Shown here: positions 1-7,584 of the stretch, in pieces
How the letters are laid out: each line of letters opens with the position of its first letter
Numbering within the stretch: position 1 is the first letter of the stretch
Assembly (NCBI GenBank): GCA_030696465.1
Contig: JAUYSE010000003.1
Span: forward strand, 1-21,890
Source of the DNA: Legionellaceae bacterium
Lineage (GTDB): Bacteria > Pseudomonadota > Gammaproteobacteria > Legionellales > Legionellaceae
Reading direction: 5' to 3'
DNA length: 21,890 bases
Program-made: the position numbers and the translations under genes
The notes under the pieces: model-generated
Databases searched by the model: none
Told to the model about the DNA's origin: nothing
The model's input: the letters and a program-made list of their open reading frames with translations, nothing else

Positions 1-3000
1 TTGCGTAGGTGCCGCCGCTACTCCCTTTAAAACATCGTCCGCATATTCCATCATGTCACGGAAACAAGGCGCTTTTAAACTGCTGTCTTGCTTCGCCTCT
101 TCTTGACAACACATATAATCAAAAACGATATCTTCACTGAGTTCTTGAGGTAAGCCTTTATGTTTCAGAATGTCACACATTTCATGAGCAGCATATTCTG
201 ACGGCAGCACCATCGTACGACTGCGATGCTGTAGCGCCTTTGAAGCTTTATCTCTGCCTGCAAAACTCGCCGGGTTTTGGGTGCCGACTATCGTCAATCC
301 AGCATTTTTTGCAAACTTGCCATCTAAGGTTTTTCCCATTGAAACACTATTCAGTAAACGCTCCATCATCGCAGCACTATTAATCTCATCGCCAATGACC
401 CACGCCCCTTCATGAGAAGCTTTTAACAATAGACGCTCTTTTTCTGCCAAAGACATATTCGCGGGCATTTTATAAAACACTTTTTGCCCAGAATAATCCT
501 CTGTGTCGTCCTCACTGGCATTAGACTCTGAAAGGCTGTCTGAATCGGATTCTGAATCTAATTTTTCTTTGGAGTGTAAACGTACTTCTTTATACCCATG
601 CACCACCAATGCCTCTATCACCAACTCACTTTTTCCCATCCCAGGGTTTCCTTCCACCGTCAGAATATTCAGCCCCCCATACTTTTGCACCTCATTAAAC
701 GTGGGACTTTTTTGGCGTAAGTCATGTAAAGCGAGCCCATCACATAAAGCCCCCCATATCGCCTTATTGGTGTCGTTCACTACTAATTTTTCAGGTTGTT
801 TAGGGTAATCGCGAGTGAAGTTATTCCAGAAGCCAAATTTAGTTTGAAACTCTGCTTGATGCGCTTTAGGGACAAAACTATGGCTTACGCTATAGGCATA
901 ATAACGTGCCACCTCTTCGGGGTTCGCCTCAGGATGATTCATCATATACTGCATGGTCAGTAAAGCCATCATGGCAAGTTCACGCGGCGTAATTAGCACT
1001 TCCGTTTGGCTACAAGACGTTAAAAAAGCATTGATTTCTAAAATAGGCAGTGTAATTGCCTTGCTATCTAAAGGCTTATCCTTAATTTTAATGCCCTCAA
1101 ACACGGGCAATAATACTTCTTGATAGACGACGGCGGCCGGCAAAGGCTCAAAGACCACACTGTTCCCATGACGTTTAAACAAAGAAGGCATTTGGCGTTC
1201 CCCACCATAATTCATGGGGTTACCTGCAAAGACCACTTGATGGTCTTTATCTAACGCTATGAGCTGTCCATCCACCACCACATGCGGTGGCGTACGCAAT
1301 AAACCTTCAAACACCGCCCAAGAGCGAGAAGAAATATTCGCCTCATCGATAAATAATATCTTTTTACCCGGGCGTTTATCTTTCGCCCATTCTAAAATCT
1401 TATCTTCACCAATATGTAAGTTCGGATATTTGGCCTGCAATACTTTGAGCACAAAGGTGGTTTTACCCACCCCAGTCATTCCGGCTAAAAATACAAAAGG
1501 ATGATGCTCTAACGAAGCATCGACAGCACCCATCCGCGCTTTATGAAACGCTTCGGTAAGTTTTTCTGCGTTATGTATCGCCGCTTCTAACTTGGTTTCA
1601 AGAGGTGTTGGCTCAAGCGTTAAGGAGTGCATGCCCTTCCAAGCATCGTCTATATGCGCATTAGGATGGATTTTCAGATGACGTAAGATGGCGCTTAACT
1701 CTGCAAGGCAGCGCTCTTTAAGAGGTAACTTCTCAATCGCTTCCTGCATGTCCGGGAATGCTTTTTGTAGGACCTCTTTTTTATCTTCAATGCCGACGGT
1801 TTGCGTAAAACTAGGGAGAAATGGAAATAGATTCTTCTTCTCATCACTGATACAAATAATTTTAGGAACTTCAATACCCTGCATATGACGATGAAACAGC
1901 CATTCACTGAGGTTATGACGTAAAGATTCACTGAACGCGCCTTTAAGCACAATGGTTTTAGGCGGTGGCGTTTCTTTCACCGCTTGTAATAAGAAACTCT
2001 CGCTTTCATCAAAAACAAAATTATTCGCTTTATCATCAAATTTGGCAGAGAGCTTGCTGAGTACCTCAGAAACCCCCATCTCACTCACATCCACCACTAA
2101 GCCTTTTTCAAAACTCGTGAGCGTAAAATCAATATCATCACTTTGGATATACGCCAGTGTTGCGGGGCTCTCAGGCTGCCACTTTTCAGGTGGCACTATC
2201 ACGGATTCTAGCGCCTGAAAAGGCAGCTCTTTGGGAACCGTCACGCCAGGGGTGAACGTAAACTCTACTTCAATATTTTTATCCGCACAGGCATCTAAAA
2301 ACCGTGCCCACTGCGCTAAAAGCAAAGAATCACTCACATAAATCGATAATTTTTTACCCACATATGCTTCTAAAACACTGGGCTTTAAGCTTAGTTTTTT
2401 AGTGTCTTTAGCACAAACATACTCCCCAAAAAACTTATTGAGAACCCCCGGATTTAACACCAACGCCTCTTTGGGAGGGATTGCCGAATCGCTCACGGAA
2501 AGCGTTGGCATTTTATCAAAGGCACATACGCTGGTTTGCGTCAGCGAAAATCCTTCCGGCAAATCATACGTTTGCCCATAGGCCTCAAATTTTCCAGTCA
2601 ATAAGGCGTCGTGCCAAAAGCGCTGAAACGCTTCGTTTTCTAAAGGTGCCCCCGTCAAATGAAACAACGTTTCTTTATTTTTTAAGGCCTGTAATAAAGG
2701 GCCCTCCATAAAATATAAATCGTTCTCTTGTAAGGCCCAATACCCTAATAAACAGGCCTCCCAATCTCCGCCTCCATAAAGACGAATGGGTTTTGAGCCA
2801 GGAATAGCAGGCGTTTCGCCCAGTGCGGGTAGCGGCGTTATCGTGGTATTCGGGCAATTCGATATTTCATCAAACCGCGAGTAGAAATCTTTGCCGCGAT
2901 AGGCCCCTGCTTTATTGGGGTCAAATAAACCCAGCACCAACATATCATCCGGTAGTAATTCTCCATCCACCAGACGTTTTTTATCTAGCAGTGTATTCGT

Positions 3001-6000
3001 GCGCGCCATATCCCGTGGCGTAAATGTATCGTAATCCACTAAAAGTACGGGGGGACGCGCATGTTTCGCATGTAAAAAATCATAGAGTCGGCCCCCCGCC
3101 TCCGAGTGAATCACCCCTGTATTATCGGCTTTACGCTCAATATACGCCGAGGTGCACACCAAATCATCCGGGGAGTCAATACAAAAATAGGGGATATGAT
3201 TATCTTTACAATATTTTAAAACTTGATGGCGTACACTTTCGATATCCGCATGTACTGGCACCTGCACCAATCTTTTTTGCACTACTTTTTGGGGGTTTTG
3301 ACTGTGAATGGGACGCAACAGCGATTGACTATAGGCCAAGGGCGTCACTGCGGCAGAGACTACCTCCGGCTGCATTTTAAAATAGCGTTTACGGTTTTTT
3401 GATTGACCAGAAACCTGACCAGAACTGCTGAGCGATACCGTGACCGGCGCCGGTGCGGCCTCCCCCTCTTTTACGCCCGGGACATGTGGCTCATGCAAAG
3501 TCAGTGCCGCAGGATAACCGCCTAAATTTCGAACCACCCATTTTTTTCCAAAACCTAAAAAACCACCGACCTGTATTTCCACGTAACTATGACAAGCATT
3601 ATTGACAATTCTCACGGGCACATTGGGGAATTTTTTTTTCATCCAGTCTTTAAACACCAAAGAGCGATGCCGACAAGCACCCACTTGTTGCTGCTCTAAA
3701 GCAGTTAAATAATCTGGGCCTGTTAACTCGCCTTTGGGTAAATCTAAAGCTTTTTCTTTAAAGTGCAGACATTTTTGTACCAGTGCCTCTATTTCATTTG
3801 GAAGTGCCGCCTCTTTTTTAGGAACATCCAAAAGAAACTCTATGTTTACTTTTTGATTGGCGGTTCCTGGATTTTTACGGACATAATACAAGTTATCGCG
3901 CTTTGAATACTGGATCTCAATATCAACTGCCGGATCCGTGTAATATTGCGTGAGGGTTTCTTCTGGTGATAAGGAAGCTAACGCTTGCCACTGCTCTGAA
4001 ATAAACAACGTTTGTTTTCCATAATATTTGAGCGTTAATTCCGGTAGTTTACTTGGGGGTTTATACAAGGTTTTTTTTGCGCGAGTCACCGCTACCTTTG
4101 ACCACTTTAAATCTGTAGAGTTTTTTAAAGTAAATGCTGATTTAATATCACATACTTTCGGATTAACTCCATAATCGTCAAAGGTCTGTAATCGGTATAG
4201 CGCCGGTTCAGGATCTTTCTGACCACCTTGTGTGTAAAAAATTTTTTGCACATCAAACGAAGCATCTTTCGGCGAGGTATCCGCATCTAACGATTCGCTT
4301 TCTTGTAAAAAGTGGTCATTTCCCCCAAAAATAGCAGAACTGTACTTATGAGGAGAGGTACATGCATTGTTAATGTTCAAATTCGGATATTTCTTTTGTA
4401 ATTTTTTAAAGCCCTCAGCGCTTATCTTGACCTTACCTAACTCTAAATCTTCTAGAGACTGCAACGGAAGCTCATGCAAACGATCGCCATCCAGTACCGT
4501 ACATCCGAACAAATTTAAGTTTTTTAACTTTGGAGAATTTTTTAAGATGCAAGCCAAACATTCAATATTAATATTGGATATGCCGACCGAAAAAACCTTT
4601 AACTCGGGTAAAGCAATATTAGAAAGAGGTTTCCTCTCCTTATAATTCGAAGCGGTAAACTCTACATAAGGCACAAAATTGTCTATCCCAAAAGAAAGAC
4701 CCTCACAAAGAGAGACCCCTAAAGTTTTAAGCTGCGGTGCATTAAAAAAATCTAAAGGGTTAATATTCTTGCTGCTAAATATATGCAAATGTTCTAGATG
4801 CAATAGTGCAGATGCTTTTACATCAAGGCCTGTATCCAGAGATAGATTGCCTAAGTTTAATGTCTTAAGCCCTTTGGCCCCCTCTAAAATACTTTTTACA
4901 GCAACGACATCTAAAGTAGAGTGATCCGCCTTAAATACTTCCAAATGTGGTAATGAAATAGAGGTCAGATCCCCTCCCTTAAGATTTTTGCAATAAGAAA
5001 GGTCAAGCTTTCTCAGCTGCGTAGTAGAGCTCAAAATACTTTGTAAAACATCAACCGTGATATCGGAATGATTCAATATCCACTCTTCTAAGAGTGGATA
5101 TTTTTTATTTTTCAATGTCTCTGGGACATACCTCCCAGAGCTCATTTCTAACTTTCTCAGATTGACTGCCGTATCAAAAATATTTTGAAAATAACGAATA
5201 TCGCGGTTATTGCTTAAACCTAAATGAAGCTCCTCTAAAAAAGGTACCTCTATTTTCTGGCACTGGTCATAGGATGCTCCCTTTTCACTCATCTCTAAAG
5301 ATAGTTTTTTCAATTTCTTAGCGCTTACAAACACATCCTCTAACTCTTTTAAATCCTTTAAACCATGCGCTTTAAATTCTTCTAAATGAGGACATTTTAT
5401 TCCCTTGAACGCATTGGCAAATTGCTCGAGATGGTCCATCGTGAGCACTCTTAACTGCGTAGCACTCTTGAGCATCGCGTGTAACATAAGCGGCTGCATC
5501 TCGGTGTGTGAAACGTTTAAATGCTCTAATGCAGAGAAATCATAGTCCAACGAGGGAACTGCACTCAATTGACAAGCTCTGAGATCTAATCTTTTAAGCG
5601 CTTGAGGTTTTTTTAAGAAAGAAAAAATATCTTCTGATATATTCAACGTTCCTAATTCTAGATCCTCTAGATACTCGCTGTCGCACAATAAAGTCCGCAC
5701 TGAAAATGCACTGTTGTTATCTCGACGGTACATGTTGCTGCGCCAGTTTTCTTCATTGAATGCGCCGATTTGCAATTGTCGTAGCGACGACAAAGTAATA
5801 TCTTCTGGAAAGGGGGCTGAAAGATTAATACAACTCATTAAGTTTAAGCGCTGAATTTTTGTGCCATGCAAATAAAATAACTGAGCCAAAGAGGCGGAGC
5901 TCACTTTAGAGTATTCTAAATTAATATTTTCAAAAGGATCTAAAAACAACCAGTCACTAGCGTCCCCTGCCATCAATGTTTTTATTTTTTCCGCATCTAA

Positions 6001-6405
6001 GACCAACACTTCATCGGCAATAAGCCCATACGTTTGTATTGCTTGTTGAGTCAAAACCTCATTAGGAAAAGGTAACTTACTGAACTCATACGGTAAAAAC
6101 CAAATGCCATTATGTAGTATTTTTTTCAATTGTCCCTTTTCATGCACATATAAAGTGAAGCCCTCTTTCCATAAAGCAATCAACCGAGACTCAACAATAC
6201 TCCTCACTTTTGCATTATCTGAAAAAAAATCCGAAGAGAGATTAATCACTAAAGTTTTCTTTTTCTGAACAGTAGACTCCATCGGAGTTTTGAAACAGGG
6301 CTTATTTTGCCTTAATCGTATAGGATCGATGATATGGCTCGGCGTTTTGCTATAGCTCGCCTCGCTGATAAATGCATAATAGTAATATTCGTCTTTGTAA
6401 CCCAT
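1..6405 (-). CDS. Giant multidomain protein: LRR, transglutaminase-like and tandem AAA+ ATPase modules (C-terminus outside window)
   Basis: The frame is open from ATG 6405 through base 1 with no stop: at least 2135 residues, 3' end missing. An in-frame TGA lies about 50 bases before the ATG, so this start or Met42 is likely; neither has a clear ribosome site. Residues 1-160 show no signal peptide or membrane segment. Residues about 160-680 are some 20 leucine-rich repeats (for example LRKLDLSYCKNL, 464-475). Residues about 870-970 look transglutaminase-like, with Cys911 (GACRHRS), His939 (CHSYVEI) and Asn960. A P-loop-less AAA-like module follows (LLVDYD 1121-1126; SRF 1176-1178). Two P-loop AAA modules come next: GMTGVGKTT (Lys1648), Walker B LFIDEA (Asp1687), sensor Asn1729; and GNPGMGKSE (Lys1925), Walker B VIGDE (Asp2006), sensor Asn2044. 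The segments after each sensor (NYGGERQ..LFKRH; AGRDKASKALQHR) resemble midasin-type AAA_5. A host-directed effector role is inference; no function is known from sequence alone. Confidence 0.85.
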   Translation of the reverse strand, partial: MGYKDEYYYYAFISEASYSKTPSHIIDPIRLRQNKPCFKTPMESTVQKKKTLVINLSSDFFSDNAKVRSIVESRLIALWKEGFTLYVHEKGQLKKILHNGIWFLPYEFSKLPFPNEVLTQQAIQTYGLIADEVLVLDAEKIKTLMAGDASDWLFLDPFENINLEYSKVSSASLAQLFYLHGTKIQRLNLMSCINLSAPFPEDITLSSLRQLQIGAFNEENWRSNMYRRDNNSAFSVRTLLCDSEYLEDLELGTLNISEDIFSFLKKPQALKRLDLRACQLSAVPSLDYDFSALEHLNVSHTEMQPLMLHAMLKSATQLRVLTMDHLEQFANAFKGIKCPHLEEFKAHGLKDLKELEDVFVSAKKLKKLSLEMSEKGASYDQCQKIEVPFLEELHLGLSNNRDIRYFQNIFDTAVNLRKLEMSSGRYVPETLKNKKYPLLEEWILNHSDITVDVLQSILSSTTQLRKLDLSYCKNLKGGDLTSISLPHLEVFKADHSTLDVVAVKSILEGAKGLKTLNLGNLSLDTGLDVKASALLHLEHLHIFSSKNINPLDFFNAPQLKTLGVSLCEGLSFGIDNFVPYVEFTASNYKERKPLSNIALPELKVFSVGISNINIECLACILKNSPKLKNLNLFGCTVLDGDRLHELPLQSLEDLELGKVKISAEGFKKLQKKYPNLNINNACTSPHKYSSAIFGGNDHFLQESESLDADTSPKDASFDVQKIFYTQGGQKDPEPALYRLQTFDDYGVNPKVCDIKSAFTLKNSTDLKWSKVAVTRAKKTLYKPPSKLPELTLKYYGKQTLFISEQWQALASLSPEETLTQYYTDPAVDIEIQYSKRDNLYYVRKNPGTANQKVNIEFLLDVPKKEAALPNEIEALVQKCLHFKEKALDLPKGELTGPDYLTALEQQQVGACRHRSLVFKDWMKKKFPNVPVRIVNNACHSYVEIQVGGFLGFGKKWVVRNLGGYPAALTLHEPHVPGVKEGEAAPAPVTVSLSSSGQVSGQSKNRKRYFKMQPEVVSAAVTPLAYSQSLLRPIHSQNPQKVVQKRLVQVPVHADIESVRHQVLKYCKDNHIPYFCIDSPDDLVCTSAYIERKADNTGVIHSEAGGRLYDFLHAKHARPPVLLVDYDTFTPRDMARTNTLLDKKRLVDGELLPDDMLVLGLFDPNKAGAYRGKDFYSRFDEISNCPNTTITPLPALGETPAIPGSKPIRLYGGGDWEACLLGYWALQENDLYFMEGPLLQALKNKETLFHLTGAPLENEAFQRFWHDALLTGKFEAYGQTYDLPEGFSLTQTSVCAFDKMPTLSVSDSAIPPKEALVLNPGVLNKFFGEYVCAKDTKKLSLKPSVLEAYVGKKLSIYVSDSLLLAQWARFLDACADKNIEVEFTFTPGVTVPKELPFQALESVIVPPEKWQPESPATLAYIQSDDIDFTLTSFEKGLVVDVSEMGVSEVLSKLSAKFDDKANNFVFDESESFLLQAVKETPPPKTIVLKGAFSESLRHNLSEWLFHRHMQGIEVPKIICISDEKKNLFPFLPSFTQTVGIEDKKEVLQKAFPDMQEAIEKLPLKERCLAELSAILRHLKIHPNAHIDDAWKGMHSLTLEPTPLETKLEAAIHNAEKLTEAFHKARMGAVDASLEHHPFVFLAGMTGVGKTTFVLKVLQAKYPNLHIGEDKILEWAKDKRPGKKILFIDEANISSRSWAVFEGLLRTPPHVVVDGQLIALDKDHQVVFAGNPMNYGGERQMPSLFKRHGNSVVFEPLPAAVVYQEVLLPVFEGIKIKDKPLDSKAITLPILEINAFLTSCSQTEVLITPRELAMMALLTMQYMMNHPEANPEEVARYYAYSVSHSFVPKAHQAEFQTKFGFWNNFTRDYPKQPEKLVVNDTNKAIWGALCDGLALHDLRQKSPTFNEVQKYGGLNILTVEGNPGMGKSELVIEALVVHGYKEVRLHSKEKLDSESDSDSLSESNASEDDTEDYSGQKVFYKMPANMSLAEKERLLLKASHEGAWVIGDEINSAAMMERLLNSVSMGKTLDGKFAKNAGLTIVGTQNPASFAGRDKASKALQHRSRTMVLPSEYAAHEMCDILKHKGLPQELSEDIVFDYMCCQEEAKQDSSLKAPCFRDMMEYADDVLKGVAAAPTQ
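5075..5108 (+). terminator. Terminator-like hairpin, antisense inside the giant gene
   Basis: AATATCCACTCT (5075-5086) and AGAGTGGATATT (5091-5102) form a perfect 12-bp stem with a TCTA loop. A T-rich run (TTTTTTATTTTT) starts at the base of the stem on the plus strand. This is the shape of an intrinsic terminator for plus-strand, antisense, transcription. It lies within the leucine-rich repeat codons and may be a coincidence of the coding sequence. Confidence 0.4.
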
Positions 6406-6460
6406 AAGGGATTGAAATTTAAAAAAGGAACCTTTCGTAAGTATAGACCCGTTTCAAACA

Positions 6461-6808
6461 TTATGAGCCTAACAGGCGCTGTAATCGTGTAATGATTGTG
6501 CTTATTTCGTCAGGGGTTAATTGTGCTAATCGAGTAGGCACTAGCCGTTTAATGGAAATAGAACGACAATGTTCGACCAAGGCATAGCTTGTTTTCAATA
6601 ACCTATCTCGCGGTGTTAACTTCATATGCAATGCGCGAAACTCGGGATAAGACTGACCGCTCAGTGGACAAATGAAGAGTATCTCTGGTGTTGTATCTAA
6701 TATGAGTTGCGCGGTCAGGAGAGTCACTGGACGAATTTTCCCAACTTCACTATGTTTAGCTGGGTCTAAACGCGCTAGGTAAACTCCGCCTCTGGTAAGC
6801 GTTATCAT
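6461..6808 (-). CDS. MazF/PemK-family toxin (endoribonuclease) of a toxin-antitoxin pair
   Basis: A protein of about 115 residues with the N-terminal MazF/PemK signature: RGGVYLARLDPAKHSEVGK followed by IRPVTLL, and a later conserved CRSISIKRL segment. Family members are sequence-specific mRNA interferases held inactive by the antitoxin. I chose ATG 6808 because it overlaps the antitoxin stop as ATGA, the classic coupled arrangement, and puts the RGG motif at the usual distance from the N-terminus. An in-frame ATG at 6820 would add four residues. The stop lies 55 bases before the start of the giant gene on the same strand, with no convincing terminator between, so read-through into that gene is possible. 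The target sequence cannot be predicted. Confidence 0.85.
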   Translation of the reverse strand: MITLTRGGVYLARLDPAKHSEVGKIRPVTLLTAQLILDTTPEILFICPLSGQSYPEFRALHMKLTPRDRLLKTSYALVEHCRSISIKRLVPTRLAQLTPDEISTIITRLQRLLGS

Positions 6809-7074
6809 TCCTTCCACCATTCATCACTCTTATCAGAATAATCTGTATTTAATCCATCCATAATCGTTTCTGACTCTTGTAGATAGTGCTTATTTTTTTT
6901 CATCGCATTAAAGCTTTTTACCAGTTCCTCTTGCTCTTGGCGTATAAAATATGCTTTGATTTCATTCTCAAGCGCTATGCGGATAAGGTGCGCTCGCGAT
7001 ATATGTAATTCTTTAGCGACTACTTGGCTCATCTTTGCAAGAGATTCAGGTAGTGCAATAGAAATAGCGGTCAT
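6805..7074 (-). CDS. Ribbon-helix-helix antitoxin (CopG/MazE-like) partner of the MazF toxin
   Basis: An 89-residue protein. The N-terminus (TAISIALPESLAKMSQVVAK) has the short beta strand and two helices of a ribbon-helix-helix DNA-binding domain, with LHISRAHLIRIALENEI as the second half. The charged C-terminal tail, ending DEWWKE, is the likely toxin-binding part. A good ribosome site, GGAGAAAG, lies about 4-8 bases before ATG 7074. It precedes and overlaps the toxin gene by 4 bases, the normal antitoxin-first order. Such antitoxins usually repress their own promoter through palindromes like those just upstream. Confidence 0.85.
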   Translation of the reverse strand: MTAISIALPESLAKMSQVVAKELHISRAHLIRIALENEIKAYFIRQEQEELVKSFNAMKKNKHYLQESETIMDGLNTDYSDKSDEWWKE

Positions 7075-7084
7075 TATCTTTCTC

Positions 7085-7128
7085 CGATATTAAAAATAAT
7101 ATTATTTATTATATCATATGCAATATCG
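7085..7128. promoter_or_regulatory. AT-rich palindromic region, putative operator/promoter of the toxin-antitoxin operon
   Basis: A perfect 14-bp palindrome, AAATAATATTATTT (7094-7107), is nested within a 7-bp inverted repeat, CGATATT (7085-7091) and AATATCG (7122-7128). It lies directly upstream of the antitoxin start at 7074. Autoregulation at this site is inferred from the ribbon-helix-helix fold. The same gap must also carry any yajC promoter, since yajC diverges from here. Confidence 0.45.
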
Positions 7129-7239
7129 TTTCTCCTATTATTTGTAGTTTAAATGAACATATCTGGTTTTTTTCTGAAACCAGTTGTGAAGCCCGTGAAA
7201 TCGATATATGATCCTTGCACTTTAATTGTGGAGAAGTAC

Positions 7240-7566
7240 ATGCTTATTTCAACTGCCTATGCAGCCACCGATACATCCATCACCTCACCAGACAACCTTT
7301 ATTCTTTCTTTATGATGGGTGCTATTTTTGTATTATTTTATTTTATGCTGATTCGTCCGCAGCAAAAACGTGCTAAAGCACAAAAAGACCTCATCTCAGC
7401 ATTACAAAAAGGCGATGAAGTCGTTATTAATGGGGGCATTTTAGGGAAAGTAAATGAACTCAGTGACTCTTTTTTAAAATTAAATATCGCTGACAATACG
7501 GAAATCACGGTACAGCGTCAAGCTATCACCATGATACTCCCTAAAGGTACATTAAAATCACTTTAA
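7240..7566 (+). CDS. yajC: YajC, Sec translocon accessory subunit
   Basis: A 108-residue inner-membrane protein with one transmembrane helix (FMMGAIFVLFYFMLI) followed directly by RPQQKRAKA, the hallmark YajC junction, and a cytoplasmic C-terminal domain with KGDEVVINGGILGKV. It associates with SecD-SecF. ATG 7240 was chosen over the upstream ATG 7153 because GGAG (7230-7233) sits 6 bases before it and the length fits the family. The 7153 frame would add 29 residues with no YajC character. A 7-bp hairpin, CTGGTTT/AAACCAG (7163-7183), lies in the leader. secD follows after 18 bases. The common gammaproteobacterial upstream neighbours queA and tgt are absent here. Confidence 0.93.
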   Translation: MLISTAYAATDTSITSPDNLYSFFMMGAIFVLFYFMLIRPQQKRAKAQKDLISALQKGDEVVINGGILGKVNELSDSFLKLNIADNTEITVQRQAITMILPKGTLKSL

Positions 7567-7584
7567 AACTCTAGGGTATATAGC

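Noticed and set aside
503..5000. Several plus-strand and off-frame short open frames across the first 6.4 kb
   Set aside because: They are antisense or shifted shadows of the one long minus-strand frame, with low-complexity translations and no recognisable domains.
1..6405. Reading the LRR plus ATPase protein as an Avs/NLR-type STAND antiphage protein
   Set aside because: The ATPase modules carry AAA_5 features after the sensor residue, not NACHT/NB-ARC features, they occur in tandem, and the LRRs are N-terminal rather than C-terminal.
7141..7239. A degraded tgt remnant or extended N-terminus upstream of yajC
   Set aside because: The translated stretch shows no queuine tRNA-ribosyltransferase motif, and the strong ribosome site points to ATG 7240.
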